The notes below the pieces were generated by a model. That model was not told the origin of the DNA and made no database searches. It worked only from the letters and a program-made list of their open reading frames with translations. From Bartonella sp. M0283 (lineage in GTDB: Bacteria; Pseudomonadota; Alphaproteobacteria; Rhizobiales; Rhizobiaceae), in contig NZ_JACFSK010000001.1 in assembly GCF_016100455.1 (NCBI RefSeq), forward strand, positions 2,461,771 through 2,525,770: a stretch of 64,000 nucleotides of DNA. Reading direction: 5' to 3'. Position numbers and translations under genes: made by a program. Of the stretch, positions 27,363 through 37,194 are shown in pieces. Positions within the stretch are counted from its first letter, which is position 1. Each line of letters begins with the position of its first letter.

Positions 27363-29287
27363 TTATTGGTACAGCCGGTCATATTGACCATGGAAAAACA
27401 GCTCTCGTCAGAGCACTGACGGGAATTGATACAGATCGTCTGCCACAGGAAAAGCAACGTGGTATTACAATTGAATTGGGTTTTGCCTATCAGACTTTAA
27501 AAAATGGCGAGCGTATCGGTTTTGTGGATGTTCCCGGACATGAAAAACTCATCCATACCATGCTGACAGGTGCCAGTAGCATTGACTATGTCATGCTGGT
27601 CGTGGCAGCCGATGACGGCATTATGCCGCAAACGCGCGAACATTTCGAAATATTGAAGCTTATGGGGTTAAAGCACGGGGTTGTTGTCATTACCCGCATC
27701 GACCTAGTCGATAAAGAGCGTCTTAATGCATTGCAAGCGGAATTAAGACAATTTCTCAAAGGTTCATTTCTGGAAAATGCGCCGATTTTTCCTGTGTCGT
27801 CATTAACCGGCGAGGGGATTCCTGCTCTTAGAAAAGAAATAGAAAATGCTGCCCTGCATTTGAAAAAACGTGTTTCCCATGGGCGTTTCCGCCATGCCAT
27901 CGACCGCTGTTTTGTGCTTTCCGGAGCCGGCACAGTGGTGACCGGAACCGTGCTTTCAGGCGAAGCATCGGTCAATGATCTTATGGTGATTGCACCCAAT
28001 CATCTGCAAGCGCGATTACGGTCTATCCATGTGCAGGATGAGGTTTCGAATAAAGCAAGAACGGGCGACAGGGCGGCACTCAATATTGTGGGTGACGCAA
28101 TCAACAAGGATACAGTCAAACGGGGTATGATGGTCATTGACCCGTTTCTTGATAAGCCAAGTCAAAGGTTCGATGTCCGTCTCACAATTCTCACCTCCGA
28201 ACCAAAGCCTTTGAAACAATGGTTTCCTGTTCACTTGCACCACGGTTCATTGGAAACCAATGCCCGCCTTGTATTTTTGTCGCAAGACACTATGAAAGCC
28301 GGTGAAACTGCTTACGTGCAGATTATTTCCGATAAAGCTGTGATTGCTGCAAGCGGCGACCGCTTTGTCATTCGTGATACATCGGCAAGCCGTACAATTG
28401 GTGGCGGCATTATTCTTGACCCGCTGGCACCGGAACGCCACCGTCGCGCGCCTGAGCGTTTCAAATTTCTTGCCGCAATGGAAAAAGAAGATAACCTTCA
28501 GGCTTTGACGGCAATTCTGGCATTACCACCTTATGGCATTGACTGGCTCTATTTTTGCCGTGCACGTAACCTTTCAGAAGTTGAGGCCGCCAAACTTCTT
28601 AAGAGCGGAAATTTTGTTGTTCTCGAACATGGGCAAGACCGGTTTGTTATGGAACAGCAACAAGAACAGCGCTTGCAAAAGGCAATTGTCGATTATCTTG
28701 TCGAATTTCATAAAAACGAGCCTGATCTTTTTGGTATCGGGCTTGAAAAGCTGCGTCGTGACGTTGCCCGCGAAATTCGTGCTCCTTATTTTCGTGATCT
28801 GTTACAAAACGAAATTGATAAAGGCCGGTTGAAAATTCGCGGCGCCTGGGTTGGTCTTGCCGGTCATGAAGCCAAATTATCGCCTGAAGATGAAGCAATC
28901 TGGCAACGTGTCTATAAAGTTTTGAAGGGTGAAGAACGTTTCCGCCCGCCGCGCACGCGTGATTTTGCGCAAGAACTTGGAATTGACGAAAATCATATGA
29001 GGCAAATCCTCAAATCATGCGCACGAATGGGGCGTGTCTATGAAGTGGCACAAGACTATTTCTTCCCGCGCGAAGTGCTGGCAGAAATTATTATGATTAT
29101 GCGGGACATTGCTGAAAAAAAAGAAAAGCACGAATTTGTCGCGGCTGATTTGCGTGACCGGTTGAATAATGGTCGCAAGGTTTCAATTTTTCTGCTGGAA
29201 TTTTTTGACCGCCATGGCGTGACAATCAGAAAAGGCGATATCAGGAGATTAAATCCGCATCGGCTTGACCTGTTTGCCGATAGTTAG
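27359..29287 (+). CDS. selB: Selenocysteine-specific elongation factor SelB
   Basis: GTPase that binds selenocysteinyl-tRNA(Sec) and the mRNA SECIS hairpin to recode UGA. The 642-residue protein starts with the EF-Tu-like G domain: GHIDHGKT (7-14), DVPGHEKL, and a switch-I segment with [11 protein letters not shown]. Domains II/III follow to about 350; the C-terminal half holds the winged-helix repeats (for example [18 protein letters not shown] and [20 protein letters not shown]) that contact SECIS. Same operon as selA, with the tRNA-Sec gene 37 nt downstream. Confidence 0.96.
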   Translation: MIIGTAGHIDHGKTALVRALTGIDTDRLPQEKQRGITIELGFAYQTLKNGERIGFVDVPGHEKLIHTMLTGASSIDYVMLVVAADDGIMPQTREHFEILKLMGLKHGVVVITRIDLVDKERLNALQAELRQFLKGSFLENAPIFPVSSLTGEGIPALRKEIENAALHLKKRVSHGRFRHAIDRCFVLSGAGTVVTGTVLSGEASVNDLMVIAPNHLQARLRSIHVQDEVSNKARTGDRAALNIVGDAINKDTVKRGMMVIDPFLDKPSQRFDVRLTILTSEPKPLKQWFPVHLHHGSLETNARLVFLSQDTMKAGETAYVQIISDKAVIAASGDRFVIRDTSASRTIGGGIILDPLAPERHRRAPERFKFLAAMEKEDNLQALTAILALPPYGIDWLYFCRARNLSEVEAAKLLKSGNFVVLEHGQDRFVMEQQQEQRLQKAIVDYLVEFHKNEPDLFGIGLEKLRRDVAREIRAPYFRDLLQNEIDKGRLKIRGAWVGLAGHEAKLSPEDEAIWQRVYKVLKGEERFRPPRTRDFAQELGIDENHMRQILKSCARMGRVYEVAQDYFFPREVLAEIIMIMRDIAEKKEKHEFVAADLRDRLNNGRKVSIFLLEFFDRHGVTIRKGDIRRLNPHRLDLFADS

Positions 29288-29324
29288 ACTTGCAGTTTTT
29301 GTCCAAAAGCCGCATAAGACAATC

Positions 29325-29420
29325 GGAAGGGCTTTTCATCCGGTGATGGATGCGGCCTTCAAAGCCGTAAGGGGCCGTGAGACGGTCTTTTATGGGTTCG
29401 ACTCCCATGCTCTTCCGCCA
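29325..29420 (+). tRNA. selC: tRNA-Sec (UCA anticodon)
   Basis: A 96-nt tRNA-Sec including encoded CCA. The 8-bp acceptor stem pairs GGAAGGGC with GCTCTTCC (one G-T), the T arm is ATGGG-TTCGACT-CCCAT, giving the 8+5 bacterial Sec architecture. The D stem is long (CATCC/GGATG), the variable arm is extended, and the anticodon loop CTTCAAA places TCA at 29359-29361. It lies directly after selB, probably co-transcribed. Confidence 0.96.
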
Positions 29421-29516
29421 ATTATTTTCAATTGAATTATGTTCAGTTGAAGTACATTGCTTATCACTTTTCCCAAATTGTTTTTTATTTCCATGATACA
29501 TCACGTGCCGGAAAAC

Positions 29517-29539
29517 GCATAAACTAGGGCATAAACTAG
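29517..29539. repeat. 11-bp direct repeat, one-base spacer
   Basis: GCATAAACTAG occurs twice with a single G between (period 12). Confidence 0.85.
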
Positions 29540-29749
29540 TGAGTGTTGGAACAATATTACCAGCGTCAGAAACGTGTTCGGCCAAGCTTGTCTTCTTCAA
29601 GGTAGAATTCATCACGACAGTTTTTTGAAATCAACAGGATGGACGTGTGCAAAGTTCTGGAAAGTTTTAACCGGGAAAATTGCTTCACTATCGATGGACA
29701 AAAAATAACAGACAAAAAGGCAGGCAATAAGCAAAGACATGGGAAAACA

Positions 29750-29779
29750 AAAAAGACGGGTAATAACCCGTCTTTTTTG
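29750..29779 (-). terminator. Rho-independent terminator of the DUF4167 gene
   Basis: GACGGGT and ACCCGTC arms with AATA loop, flanked by A and T runs, so potentially bidirectional. It sits 20 nt past the DUF4167 stop on the minus strand. Confidence 0.88.
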
Positions 29780-29798
29780 ATGACTATCAAGCAGAAAA

Positions 29799-30467
29799 TC
29801 AGGCTTCTTCTTCAGCCTTGACCACTTTCGGTTTTGTTGTACGTCTACGACGCGGTTTCTTTTCAACCACTTCTTCAGTTTCAGCCGGCTTTTCTGCCTT
29901 TTCAACCGCTTCTTCAGGAGCTTCTGCTTTCTTTTTGGGTTGTTCTTCAGCTTCGTTTTCACCGGCATCAGAACGACTTGCCGGAGTGTTCCGACGGCGT
30001 GGTGCACGACGGGGTTTCTTGAGTTCAACAACTTTACCGACTTCGCCCGTATCCTCGGCAAGAGCGACTTCGGCCGGTACCCCTTGAATTTCCGGTTGCG
30101 GGCCGCTTCCAGCCGCTTCATGCTCTTCATTCAATTCCAAAGAAACGACCGGTGTGTTCTCATCCTCTTCATCGTCATCAATCAGTTCTTCACGCTGGAT
30201 CGGTTGCGGCATTTGTGCCTGTGCTGCCAGAATGATGCGGACATAGTGTTCGGCATGTTGGAGGTAATTTTCTGCCATCACCCTGTCACCGGCAGCTTGG
30301 GCATCCCGTGCCAAAGCTGTGTATTTATCTGCTATATGTTGTGCATTACCACGAATTTTTACATCCGGACCGTTACTTTCATAATTGCGTGAAAGAGGAT
30401 TTGGACCGCGTCTGTTGTTATTATTATTGTTGCGTCCACGGATGCGCCTATTTTGTTGTGGCCTCAT
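29799..30467 (-). CDS. DUF4167 domain protein
   Basis: A 222-residue protein whose N-terminal 85 residues match DUF4167: an Arg/Asn-rich stretch (RRIRGRNNNNNNRRGPNPLS) then VKIRGNAQHIADKYTALARDAQAAGD and AENYLQHAEHYVRI. The rest is a charged, low-complexity Glu/Lys tail ending KKPRRRRTTKPKV. The basic ends suggest nucleic-acid or ribosome association, but the function is not known. In many rhizobia this gene sits between prmC and clpB; here it stands alone between selC and selD, and clpB is 25 kb away. Confidence 0.88.
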   Translation of the reverse strand: MRPQQNRRIRGRNNNNNNRRGPNPLSRNYESNGPDVKIRGNAQHIADKYTALARDAQAAGDRVMAENYLQHAEHYVRIILAAQAQMPQPIQREELIDDDEEDENTPVVSLELNEEHEAAGSGPQPEIQGVPAEVALAEDTGEVGKVVELKKPRRAPRRRNTPASRSDAGENEAEEQPKKKAEAPEEAVEKAEKPAETEEVVEKKPRRRRTTKPKVVKAEEEA

Positions 30468-30561
30468 AATGATCTCTTTAAGAATATGTTTTATCTATTT
30501 GTATTCAGTCGATTTTCAGACAAGAATATAATGGCTTTAGCGCCAATACCCGTTTTTGATT

Positions 30562-30798
30562 ATGCTTGTTGACAAGCCATCAAGCTCAAATCAATTTTTT
30601 GAAAATCTCAAAAAGCCTATGGAAACGACTCCAACAGCTATGTTCCATGACGATTTATCTGATATAGTGGAAACTAGCGTTGTTCATCCCAATTGCCAAG
30701 CACTTTTTTCAAAATTCGACATCTTATTGGAACGAAAAGCCATAATATCTCGCAAAAATTGGCTATATGGTTATGTACGTGTTTATTCGGGCAGGTAA
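30562..30798 (+). CDS. Doubtful hypothetical ORF
   Basis: A 78-residue reading frame starting MLVDKPSSSNQFFENLKK, lying in the gap between the DUF4167 gene and selD. No ribosome-binding site, no recognisable domain, and no homologue that I recall. It could be spurious. The remaining sequence of this 375-nt gap (30468-30842) shows nothing else. Confidence 0.2.
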   Translation: MLVDKPSSSNQFFENLKKPMETTPTAMFHDDLSDIVETSVVHPNCQALFSKFDILLERKAIISRKNWLYGYVRVYSGR

Positions 30799-30842
30799 GA
30801 TTTGATTTCTTGCCCGCCCGAAACAACTAAAAATTGTTCGAA

Positions 30843-31886
30843 TCACTCTTCAATAACAACTTGTGGAGTACCAGAACGTACTTCACCGACAATAGTCGAA
30901 AGCGGATAACCCTGGCTTTTCGCATAAGCGACGACAGAGTCGGCTTTTTCAGGTGAGACGGAAGCGAACAACCCGCCGGATGTTTGCGGATCGGTCAACA
31001 GAAAGCGTTTATAATCGGGATAATTTTGCGGCAATACAATATGTTCGCCATAGCTGTCCCAATTACGGCGCGAAGCACCGGTAAAGCATCCATCTTTGGC
31101 AAGTGCTTCAGCTTGCTTGAGAAATGGAATTTTCGAATAATTTATAGCAATCTCGACATTGGAACCTTGTGCCATTTCGAGACTGTGTCCCAAAATTCCA
31201 AAACCGGTCACATCGGTTAAGGCGTGAACATCGGGATTCCTTCCAAGTTCGGTGCCAATTTTATTGAGAAGCGTCATTGACGCTATCATTTCCTGATAGG
31301 CCTCATCGGAAAGTTTTCCGGTTTTGAATGCATGCGAATAAACGCCAACGCCGATACCTTTCATGAGTACCAGTTTGTCGCCTACATGGGCACGGGCATT
31401 CAATTTGATCTCGTCTTTTTTGCAAATGCCGATAACGGCCAAACCATAGACCGGTTCGGGATTGTCGATCGAATGACCACCGGCGACAGCAATGCCGGCT
31501 TCTGCGGCTTTTTGCCGTCCACCTTTTAAAATCTCTCCGACAATTGCCGGATCAATTTTGTCAACCGGCATTCCGAGAATTGCCAGCGACATAATCGGCT
31601 TTCCGCCCATAGCATAAACGTCGGAAATAGCATTTGTCGCAGCAATTTGGCCAAATGTGACAGGGTCATCCACCATCGGCATGAAAAAGTCTGTCGTAGC
31701 GATGACACAAGTGCCATCGTCAAGTTCGTAAATGGCAGCGTCATCACTTGTTTCGGTTCCCACCAATAGATGTTCAAATGGTCCATATTCCGGCTGGTTT
31801 TTCAGCATTTTCTGCAAAACGGAGGGTGCCAGTTTACAACCGCAACCCCCACCGTGAGCAAGACTTGTCAAACGGAAGGGTGTCAT
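30843..31886 (-). CDS. selD: Selenide, water dikinase (selenophosphate synthase)
   Basis: Makes selenophosphate from selenide and ATP for SelA. The 347-residue protein has the N-terminal active-site loop HGGGCGCKLAP with Cys15 and Lys18, aligned with E. coli Cys17 and Lys20; so this SelD uses Cys, not Sec. ATP and metal segments TSDDAAIYELDDG, TTDFFMPMVDDP and AGGHSIDNPEPVYG are intact, as is LTDVTGFGILGH. The ATG at 31886 (not the TTG before it) follows GAGGA. Divergent from fdnG, sharing a 385-nt regulatory region. Confidence 0.96.
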   Translation of the reverse strand: MTPFRLTSLAHGGGCGCKLAPSVLQKMLKNQPEYGPFEHLLVGTETSDDAAIYELDDGTCVIATTDFFMPMVDDPVTFGQIAATNAISDVYAMGGKPIMSLAILGMPVDKIDPAIVGEILKGGRQKAAEAGIAVAGGHSIDNPEPVYGLAVIGICKKDEIKLNARAHVGDKLVLMKGIGVGVYSHAFKTGKLSDEAYQEMIASMTLLNKIGTELGRNPDVHALTDVTGFGILGHSLEMAQGSNVEIAINYSKIPFLKQAEALAKDGCFTGASRRNWDSYGEHIVLPQNYPDYKRFLLTDPQTSGGLFASVSPEKADSVVAYAKSQGYPLSTIVGEVRSGTPQVVIEE

Positions 31887-31994
31887 CAAAATATCCTCTT
31901 AATTATTCATTTTTCCGCGGATATCAATTTATATCCGGTGGCAAGCCAATGTTACCATTTGTCAAACCTGCGTGCAATGCAGCGCTTCTTTATG

Positions 31995-32042
31995 CCTGAT
32001 CGTTGACCTGATCGTTGACCTGATCGTTGGCCAGATCGTTGA
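31995..32042. repeat. Four tandem 12-bp units upstream of fdnG
   Basis: Units CCTGATCGTTGA, CCTGATCGTTGA, CCTGATCGTTGG and CCAGATCGTTGA directly abut: two identical, one with one change, one with one change. Confidence 0.95.
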
Positions 32043-32208
32043 ATTGTGTTCACAATAACGCGAATGTCATAGAAAAGCCGATTGCATTTATAGTTTTGGC
32101 GACACATATCAAAGCGTTGTAGATGATCTCACACGATCAGCAGACATCCGTTCATGTCGTAACAGAACATCGGTCGGACTTTTTCAAAGCGGGATTGGTT
32201 GCTTTGAA

Positions 32209-32230
32209 ACAATTGTTGATTTACAATTGT
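32209..32230 (+). promoter_or_regulatory. Paired ACAATTGT palindromes before fdnG
   Basis: Two identical 8-bp palindromes separated by TGATTT. The spacing and place resemble a regulator binding site, but no regulator can be named from sequence. Confidence 0.25.
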
Positions 32231-32271
32231 GAGCTTGTGGGATGATCAAAAAATACAAGAGGAATGCCCGT

Positions 32272-35200
32272 ATGAATATAGAGATTTCGCGTCGCGCCTT
32301 TTTAAAGGGTGCTGGTGCGGGTGTCGGCGCAACAGCATTGGGTGCGCTCGGTTTTAGTGAGGCTGAAGCAACAGTTGTTTCAGCAATAAAACCTTTCAGG
32401 TTAGCTTCAACAACCCAGACCCGACAGACCTGTACATATTGTTCGGTTGCTTGTGGTATTATCCTTTATTCAAAAGGATCAATGAAAGATGGCACAGCGA
32501 AAGTTGTCCACGTCGAGGGTGATGTTGATCACCCGACCAATCATGGTACTCTGTGCCCGAAAGGTGCAGCCCTTCTTGATACAATCCATTCAAAGAACCG
32601 TTTGACAAAACCGAAGGTTCGTCGCCCCGGTTCCGATCACTTTGAAGAAATCACATGGGACGAGGCACTTGATAAAATCGCCCGCTACATGAAAGATGAT
32701 CGCGACGCCAATTTTGTTCAGAAAAATGAAAAAGGCCAGACAGTCAATCGGTGGTTAACAACAGGATTTCTTGCTGCTTCTGCAGCCACAAACGAAACCG
32801 CATTTGCGACTTATAAGGTCGTACGTTCATGCGGTATGCTGGCATTCGATAACCAAGCACGCGTTTGACACGGCCCCACGGTGTCCAGTCTGGGCCCAAC
32901 ATTTGGTCGTGGCGCGATGACAAATCCATGGACGGATATCCGGTCGACGGATCTCGTCATTATCATGGGTGGTAATGCTGCCGAAGCACATCCTTGTGGC
33001 TTCAAGTGGGTTACTTATGCAAAAGAGCATCGCGGTGCAAAGCTGATCGTTGTTGATCCACGCTTTACCCGTTCGGCTTCGGTTGCCGATTTTTATGCAC
33101 CGATCCGTCAGGGAACCGATATTGCCTTTTTGTCCGGTGTCATCAACTACTGCATAACGCATGACAAAGTTCAGTATGAATATGTCAAACATTTCACCAA
33201 TGCCGGTTTGATCGTCAATAAAGGTTTCAGTTTCAAAGATGGTCTGTTTACCGGATATGACGAAGCCAAACGTGATTATGACCGCTCGACCTGGTCCTAT
33301 GAAATGGACGAGAACGGTTATGCCAAGAATGACGAGACTTTGACGCATCCGCGTTCGGTCTGGCAGCTTCTTAAAAAACATGTTTCGGTTTACACGCCTG
33401 AAATGGTTGAAAGAATTTGCGGAACACCGAAGGATAAGTTCCTTAAAATCTGCGAGATGATTGCAGAATGTTCAAGCCCGACAAAGGCGATGACATCCAT
33501 GTATGCTCTCGGTTGGACACAACACTCCAAGGGTGCGCAGAACATTCGCACAATGTGTATGTTGCAGCTTATTCTTGGTGATATCGGTGTACGTGGTGGC
33601 GGTGTGAATGCCCTTCGTGGCCACTCCAATATTCAAGGCCTTACAGATGTCGGACTGATGTCCAACCTCATTCCGGGCTATATGAATATTCCGATGGAAA
33701 ACGAGACAGATCTCAAGACCTATCTCGCGAAACGCAAGTTCACACCAACGCGGCCGAATCAGGTCAGCTACTGGCAGAATTATGACAAGTTCTTCATTTC
33801 GTTCATGAAGGCAATGTGGGGCAAGGCCGCAACAAAAGAAAACGACTTCGCCTATGATTATCTGCCGAAGCTTGATATCGCCAATTACGATATTCTTAAA
33901 GCTGTCGACATGATGGATCATAACCAGATGAACGGCTATTTCTGCCAAGGGTTCAATCCTGTTCTTGCTTTCCCGAACCGTAAAAAGGTCGAGCGCGGCT
34001 TGAGCAAATTGAAATTCCTTGTCGTGATGGATCCGTTGGAAACAGAGACTGCACGTTTCTGGGAAAACCATGGCGATTTCAATGATGTCAATACATCCGA
34101 AATCAAAACGGAAGTTTTCCAGTTGCCAACAAGCTGCTTTGCCGAAGACGAGGGAGCTGTTGTCAATTCCGGCCGCTGGTTGCAGTGGCACTGGGCAGGG
34201 CAAAACCCGCCGGGGGATGCAAAGCACGACACTTGGATCATGGCGCAACTTTGGTTAAGGCTGAAGAAGCTTTATGAAAAAGAAGGTGGCGTGTTCCCCG
34301 ATCCTATCGTCAATTTGCATTGGCCATATAAGGATGCAAGCGAACCTCAACCGGCAGAACTTGCCAAGGAAATGAACGGTTATGCTGTCGAAGATCTTTA
34401 TGATCCGAAAGACCCGACCAAGAAAATCCTTGAAAAGGGCAAACAGGTTCCAGGCTTTGCTTCGTTGAAGGCCGATGGAAGTACCGCTTCGGGCTGCTGG
34501 ATTTATTCAGGTAGCTTTACCGAAGACGGAAACATGATGGCACGGCGTGATAACACCGACTATGATGGTGCCGGACTTTATCCGAAGTGGACGTTTGCAT
34601 GGCCTGCAAACCGTCGTATTCTTTATAATCGTGCATCTGCCGATTTTGACGGTAAGGCTTGGGATCCGGAGCGTAAAGTTATCGAATGGAATGGCGAGAA
34701 ATGGACGGGATTTGATGTTCCGGATATTCCGCCGGCATCCGATCCGCACGCTGTTGGTCCGTTTATCATGAATGCGGAAGGCACTGGCCGGCTCTTTACA
34801 CTTGCCGGACTTCGTGATGGACCGTTCCCGGTTCACTACGAACCGTTCGAATCGCCGATCGTCAACCCGATTGCTCCGAATGTCCGTGGTAATCCGGCCG
34901 CTCGTATCTTTGATGAAGATCTTGCACAATTGGGAACAAGTGATGAATTCCCTTATGCCGCAACCTCTTATCGGTTGACCGAGCACTTCCACTACTGGAC
35001 GAAAAACAACCGGATTAACGCTGCTTTGCAGCCGCAATTCTTTGTTGAAATTTCGGAAGAACTGGCAGCAGAGAAAGGTGTTGTGAAAGGTGATTGGGTA
35101 AGAGTTTGGAACAAACGCGGGCAGGTTTTTGCCAAAGCGCTGGTTACCAAACGTATCCGTCCGATCATTTGTGACGGCAAGCCGGTTCACGTTATCGGCA

Positions 35201-35370
35201 TTCCACTGCATTGGGGCTTTATCGGTGAGGCGAAGAAAGGCTTCGGTCCTAACTCGCTCACGCCATTTGTTGGCGATGCCAACTCCCAGACGCCTGAATT
35301 CAAGGCATTTCTGGTGAACATGGAAAAATCGAAAGCACCAGTCGATGAGAATGGAAAGGCGGAAAAATGA
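32272..35370 (+). CDS. fdnG: Formate dehydrogenase (quinone), selenocysteine-containing major subunit
   Basis: Molybdenum bis-MGD catalytic subunit oxidising formate to CO2 in the periplasm. Reading through the in-frame TGA at 32866-32868 as Sec199 gives 1032 residues; the context NQARV-U-HGPTV matches E. coli FdnG/FdoG. A Tat signal ([10 protein letters not shown]) lies at the N-terminus; the [4Fe-4S] site is CTYCSVACG with CPKGAAL. A SECIS hairpin follows the UGA. The ATG at 32272 (AAGAGGA upstream) was chosen over an ATG ten codons earlier. fdnH overlaps the stop by four bases. fdoG is an equally valid name. Confidence 0.95.
32869..32897 (+). promoter_or_regulatory. SECIS element in fdnG mRNA
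   Basis: Downstream of the UGA, GG (32880-32881), bulged U (32882), GUCC, loop AGUCU, GGGC and CC form a hairpin. Counting the U of UGA as 1, the bulged U is position 17 and the loop G and U are 23 and 24, exactly the positions critical for SelB binding in the E. coli fdhF element. Confidence 0.9.
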
Positions 35371-36311
35371 TTAATATTAATCCTCCAACACAGGATAAAA
35401 TCGAACCGCAGATCGGTCCGGATGACTACATCCGGATTTCCGCTTCGCCAGCGCCGAAACCAAAGCGAAAATTGGAAGAAATAGCCAAGCTGATTGATGT
35501 TTCACGCTGCATTGGTTGCAAAGCTTGCCAATCCGCCTGTTCGGAGTGGAACGAGCTGAACCCCGAAATTGGTGACAATGTCGGTGTTTATGATAATCCG
35601 CGTGATCTCTCTCCGGACGCTTTTACAATTATGCGTTTCACAGAATGGGTTAATCCGGAAACCGATGCACTGGAATGGCTTATCCGCAAGGATGGTTGTA
35701 TGCATTGTTCGGAACCGGGATGTCTTGCCGCTTGCCCGTCACCGGGTGCTATCGTGCAATATTCAAACGGTATTGTGGATTTTATTCACGATAAATGCAT
35801 CGGTTGCGGTTATTGCATCAAAGGCTGTCCTTTCAATATTCCGCGTGTCTCGCAAGTAACCCACAGAGCCTATAAATGCACTTTGTGCTCCGACCGCATT
35901 GCTGTCGGGCAAAAGCCTGCTTGTGCGAAGACCTGCCCGACCGAAGCGATTATGTTCGGCACAAAAGCCGAGCTGAAAGAACACGCCAAGGAACGCATTG
36001 CCGATCTGAAAAACCGTGGTTACAAGAATGCCGGCCTTTATGACCCGCAAGGTGTTGGTGGAACGCACGTTATGTATGTTCTTCACCATGCCGATCAGCC
36101 AAGCATTTATGCAAACTTACCGGAAGACCCGCACATTTCGCCGATTGTGAAAACGTGGAAGGGCATTTCCAAATATTTCGGACTTGGTGCTATCGCTGCT
36201 GCTATCCTTGGAGCTGCCGCACATGGTATCTTCATCGGGCGTACAAGAGTAACCAAACACGATGAAGAACGTGCCGAGAAAACCTTGAAGGATGTAGACC
36301 ATGACGCATAA
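35367..36311 (+). CDS. fdnH: Formate dehydrogenase iron-sulfur subunit
   Basis: A 314-residue electron-transfer subunit with four ferredoxin-type cysteine clusters: [43 protein letters not shown] and [20 protein letters not shown], binding four [4Fe-4S]. A single C-terminal TM helix (about 262-283, [20 protein letters not shown]) anchors it to the membrane facing the periplasm. It carries electrons from FdnG to FdnI. No own Tat signal, so it is exported together with FdnG. Overlaps fdnG by 4 and fdnI by 11 bases. Confidence 0.95.
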   Translation: MININPPTQDKIEPQIGPDDYIRISASPAPKPKRKLEEIAKLIDVSRCIGCKACQSACSEWNELNPEIGDNVGVYDNPRDLSPDAFTIMRFTEWVNPETDALEWLIRKDGCMHCSEPGCLAACPSPGAIVQYSNGIVDFIHDKCIGCGYCIKGCPFNIPRVSQVTHRAYKCTLCSDRIAVGQKPACAKTCPTEAIMFGTKAELKEHAKERIADLKNRGYKNAGLYDPQGVGGTHVMYVLHHADQPSIYANLPEDPHISPIVKTWKGISKYFGLGAIAAAILGAAAHGIFIGRTRVTKHDEERAEKTLKDVDHDA

Positions 36312-36981
36312 GCTTTATGAAAAATACGATTATGTCCATAAAGGTGACCCGGTTATTGTCGACCGCTATACAAAAGGCGCACGCATCAATCACTGGATTG
36401 GTGCCATTTCGATGATTCTTTTGGCATTGACCGGTCTGATGATGTATTGGCCACCGCTTTTCCCGCTTTCAAACCTCATTGGTGGCGGGCAGGTGGTGCG
36501 TACCATTCACCCTTATATCGGTGTTGTCATGGTTATCAGTTTTGCCGGACTTTTCTTCCGCTTCTGGCGCCTCAATATCTGGGAAAATTCGGATTTGAAA
36601 TGGATTGTCGATATCAAAGATGTTCTGGAAGGCGATGAAGAAAGACTGCCTATGATCGGAAAATATAATTTTGGTCAAAAATGTATTTTCTGGTCAATGT
36701 CGATTGGTCTTATCATATTGATTGTGACAGGCTTTATGGTTTGGCAAGCCTATTTCGCGCCTTTTGTTCCTATCGAATGGCAGCGTTATGCACTACTCAC
36801 CCATTCACTGGTTGCCGCCTGCATTATCGCGGTATGGATTTTCCACGTCTATGCCGGTTATTGGGTTGCCGGTTCAATCGGTGCAATGATCAAGGGAAAG
36901 ATTTCCGGCGGTTTTGCATGGGCTCACCATCGCAAATGGTATATTGCGCTTTTGCGCGCAAACCGCATTAAAGACCGCTAG
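36301..36981 (+). CDS. fdnI: Formate dehydrogenase cytochrome b556 subunit
   Basis: A 226-residue integral membrane protein with four TM helices (about 30-48, 65-87, 130-150, 166-192). Candidate haem ligands include the His of [16 protein letters not shown] and [10 protein letters not shown], the pattern of FdnI/FdoI. It passes electrons from FdnH to menaquinone or ubiquinone. ATG inside the end of fdnH with AAGGATG upstream. Ends the operon at a strong terminator. Confidence 0.94.
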   Translation: MTHKLYEKYDYVHKGDPVIVDRYTKGARINHWIGAISMILLALTGLMMYWPPLFPLSNLIGGGQVVRTIHPYIGVVMVISFAGLFFRFWRLNIWENSDLKWIVDIKDVLEGDEERLPMIGKYNFGQKCIFWSMSIGLIILIVTGFMVWQAYFAPFVPIEWQRYALLTHSLVAACIIAVWIFHVYAGYWVAGSIGAMIKGKISGGFAWAHHRKWYIALLRANRIKDR

Positions 36982-37010
36982 GCCTTGGGTTTTGAGGTTT
37001 CAATAAATTT

Positions 37011-37050
37011 AACCGCAATGTTTTTCCAAAACATTGCGGTTTTATTTTTA
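37011..37050 (+). terminator. Rho-independent terminator of fdnGHI
   Basis: Perfect 14-bp stem (AACCGCAATGTTTT with its complement), a TCC loop, and TTATTTTTA following; 30 nt after fdnI. Confidence 0.95.
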
Positions 37051-37194
37051 TCTGTCGTTTCCCGTTGATAAGACAAAGGCTATACGGGCAGAGGCGAAAA
37101 TGCCGTTTGAGGCCGCTCATGAGCCAAATCGAATCAGCCTGTTGCACTTTTTCCAGAATGATTATCTTAAAAAATTTCTTTGAGTGTTGATTGT

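Larger units (their letters stand above)
29421..29798. other. Gene-free stretch between selC and DUF4167 gene
   Basis: No credible gene. It holds an 11-bp direct repeat (29517-29539) and the strong hairpin terminator at 29750-29779 that ends the DUF4167 transcript. No typical promoter was identified. Confidence 0.5.
31887..32271. other. Divergent selD-fdnG regulatory region
   Basis: Contains four tandem 12-bp units (31995-32042) and two copies of the palindrome ACAATTGT (32209-32216 and 32223-32230), centred 14 bp apart, 40 nt before fdnG. I searched for an FNR-type TTGAT-N4-ATCAA site and did not see one. No gene. Confidence 0.5.

Noticed and set aside
31995..32042. CRISPR array
   Set aside because: Repeats abut directly with no spacers, are only 12 bp and no cas genes exist.
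32043..32271. FNR or Anr box upstream of fdnG
   Set aside because: No TTGAT-N4-ATCAA match could be found; only unrelated palindromes exist.
32866..32868. Internal stop codon in fdnG, suggesting a pseudogene or two split genes
   Set aside because: The flanking residues match the Sec site of FdnG, a SECIS hairpin with the right geometry follows, and selABCD are all present.
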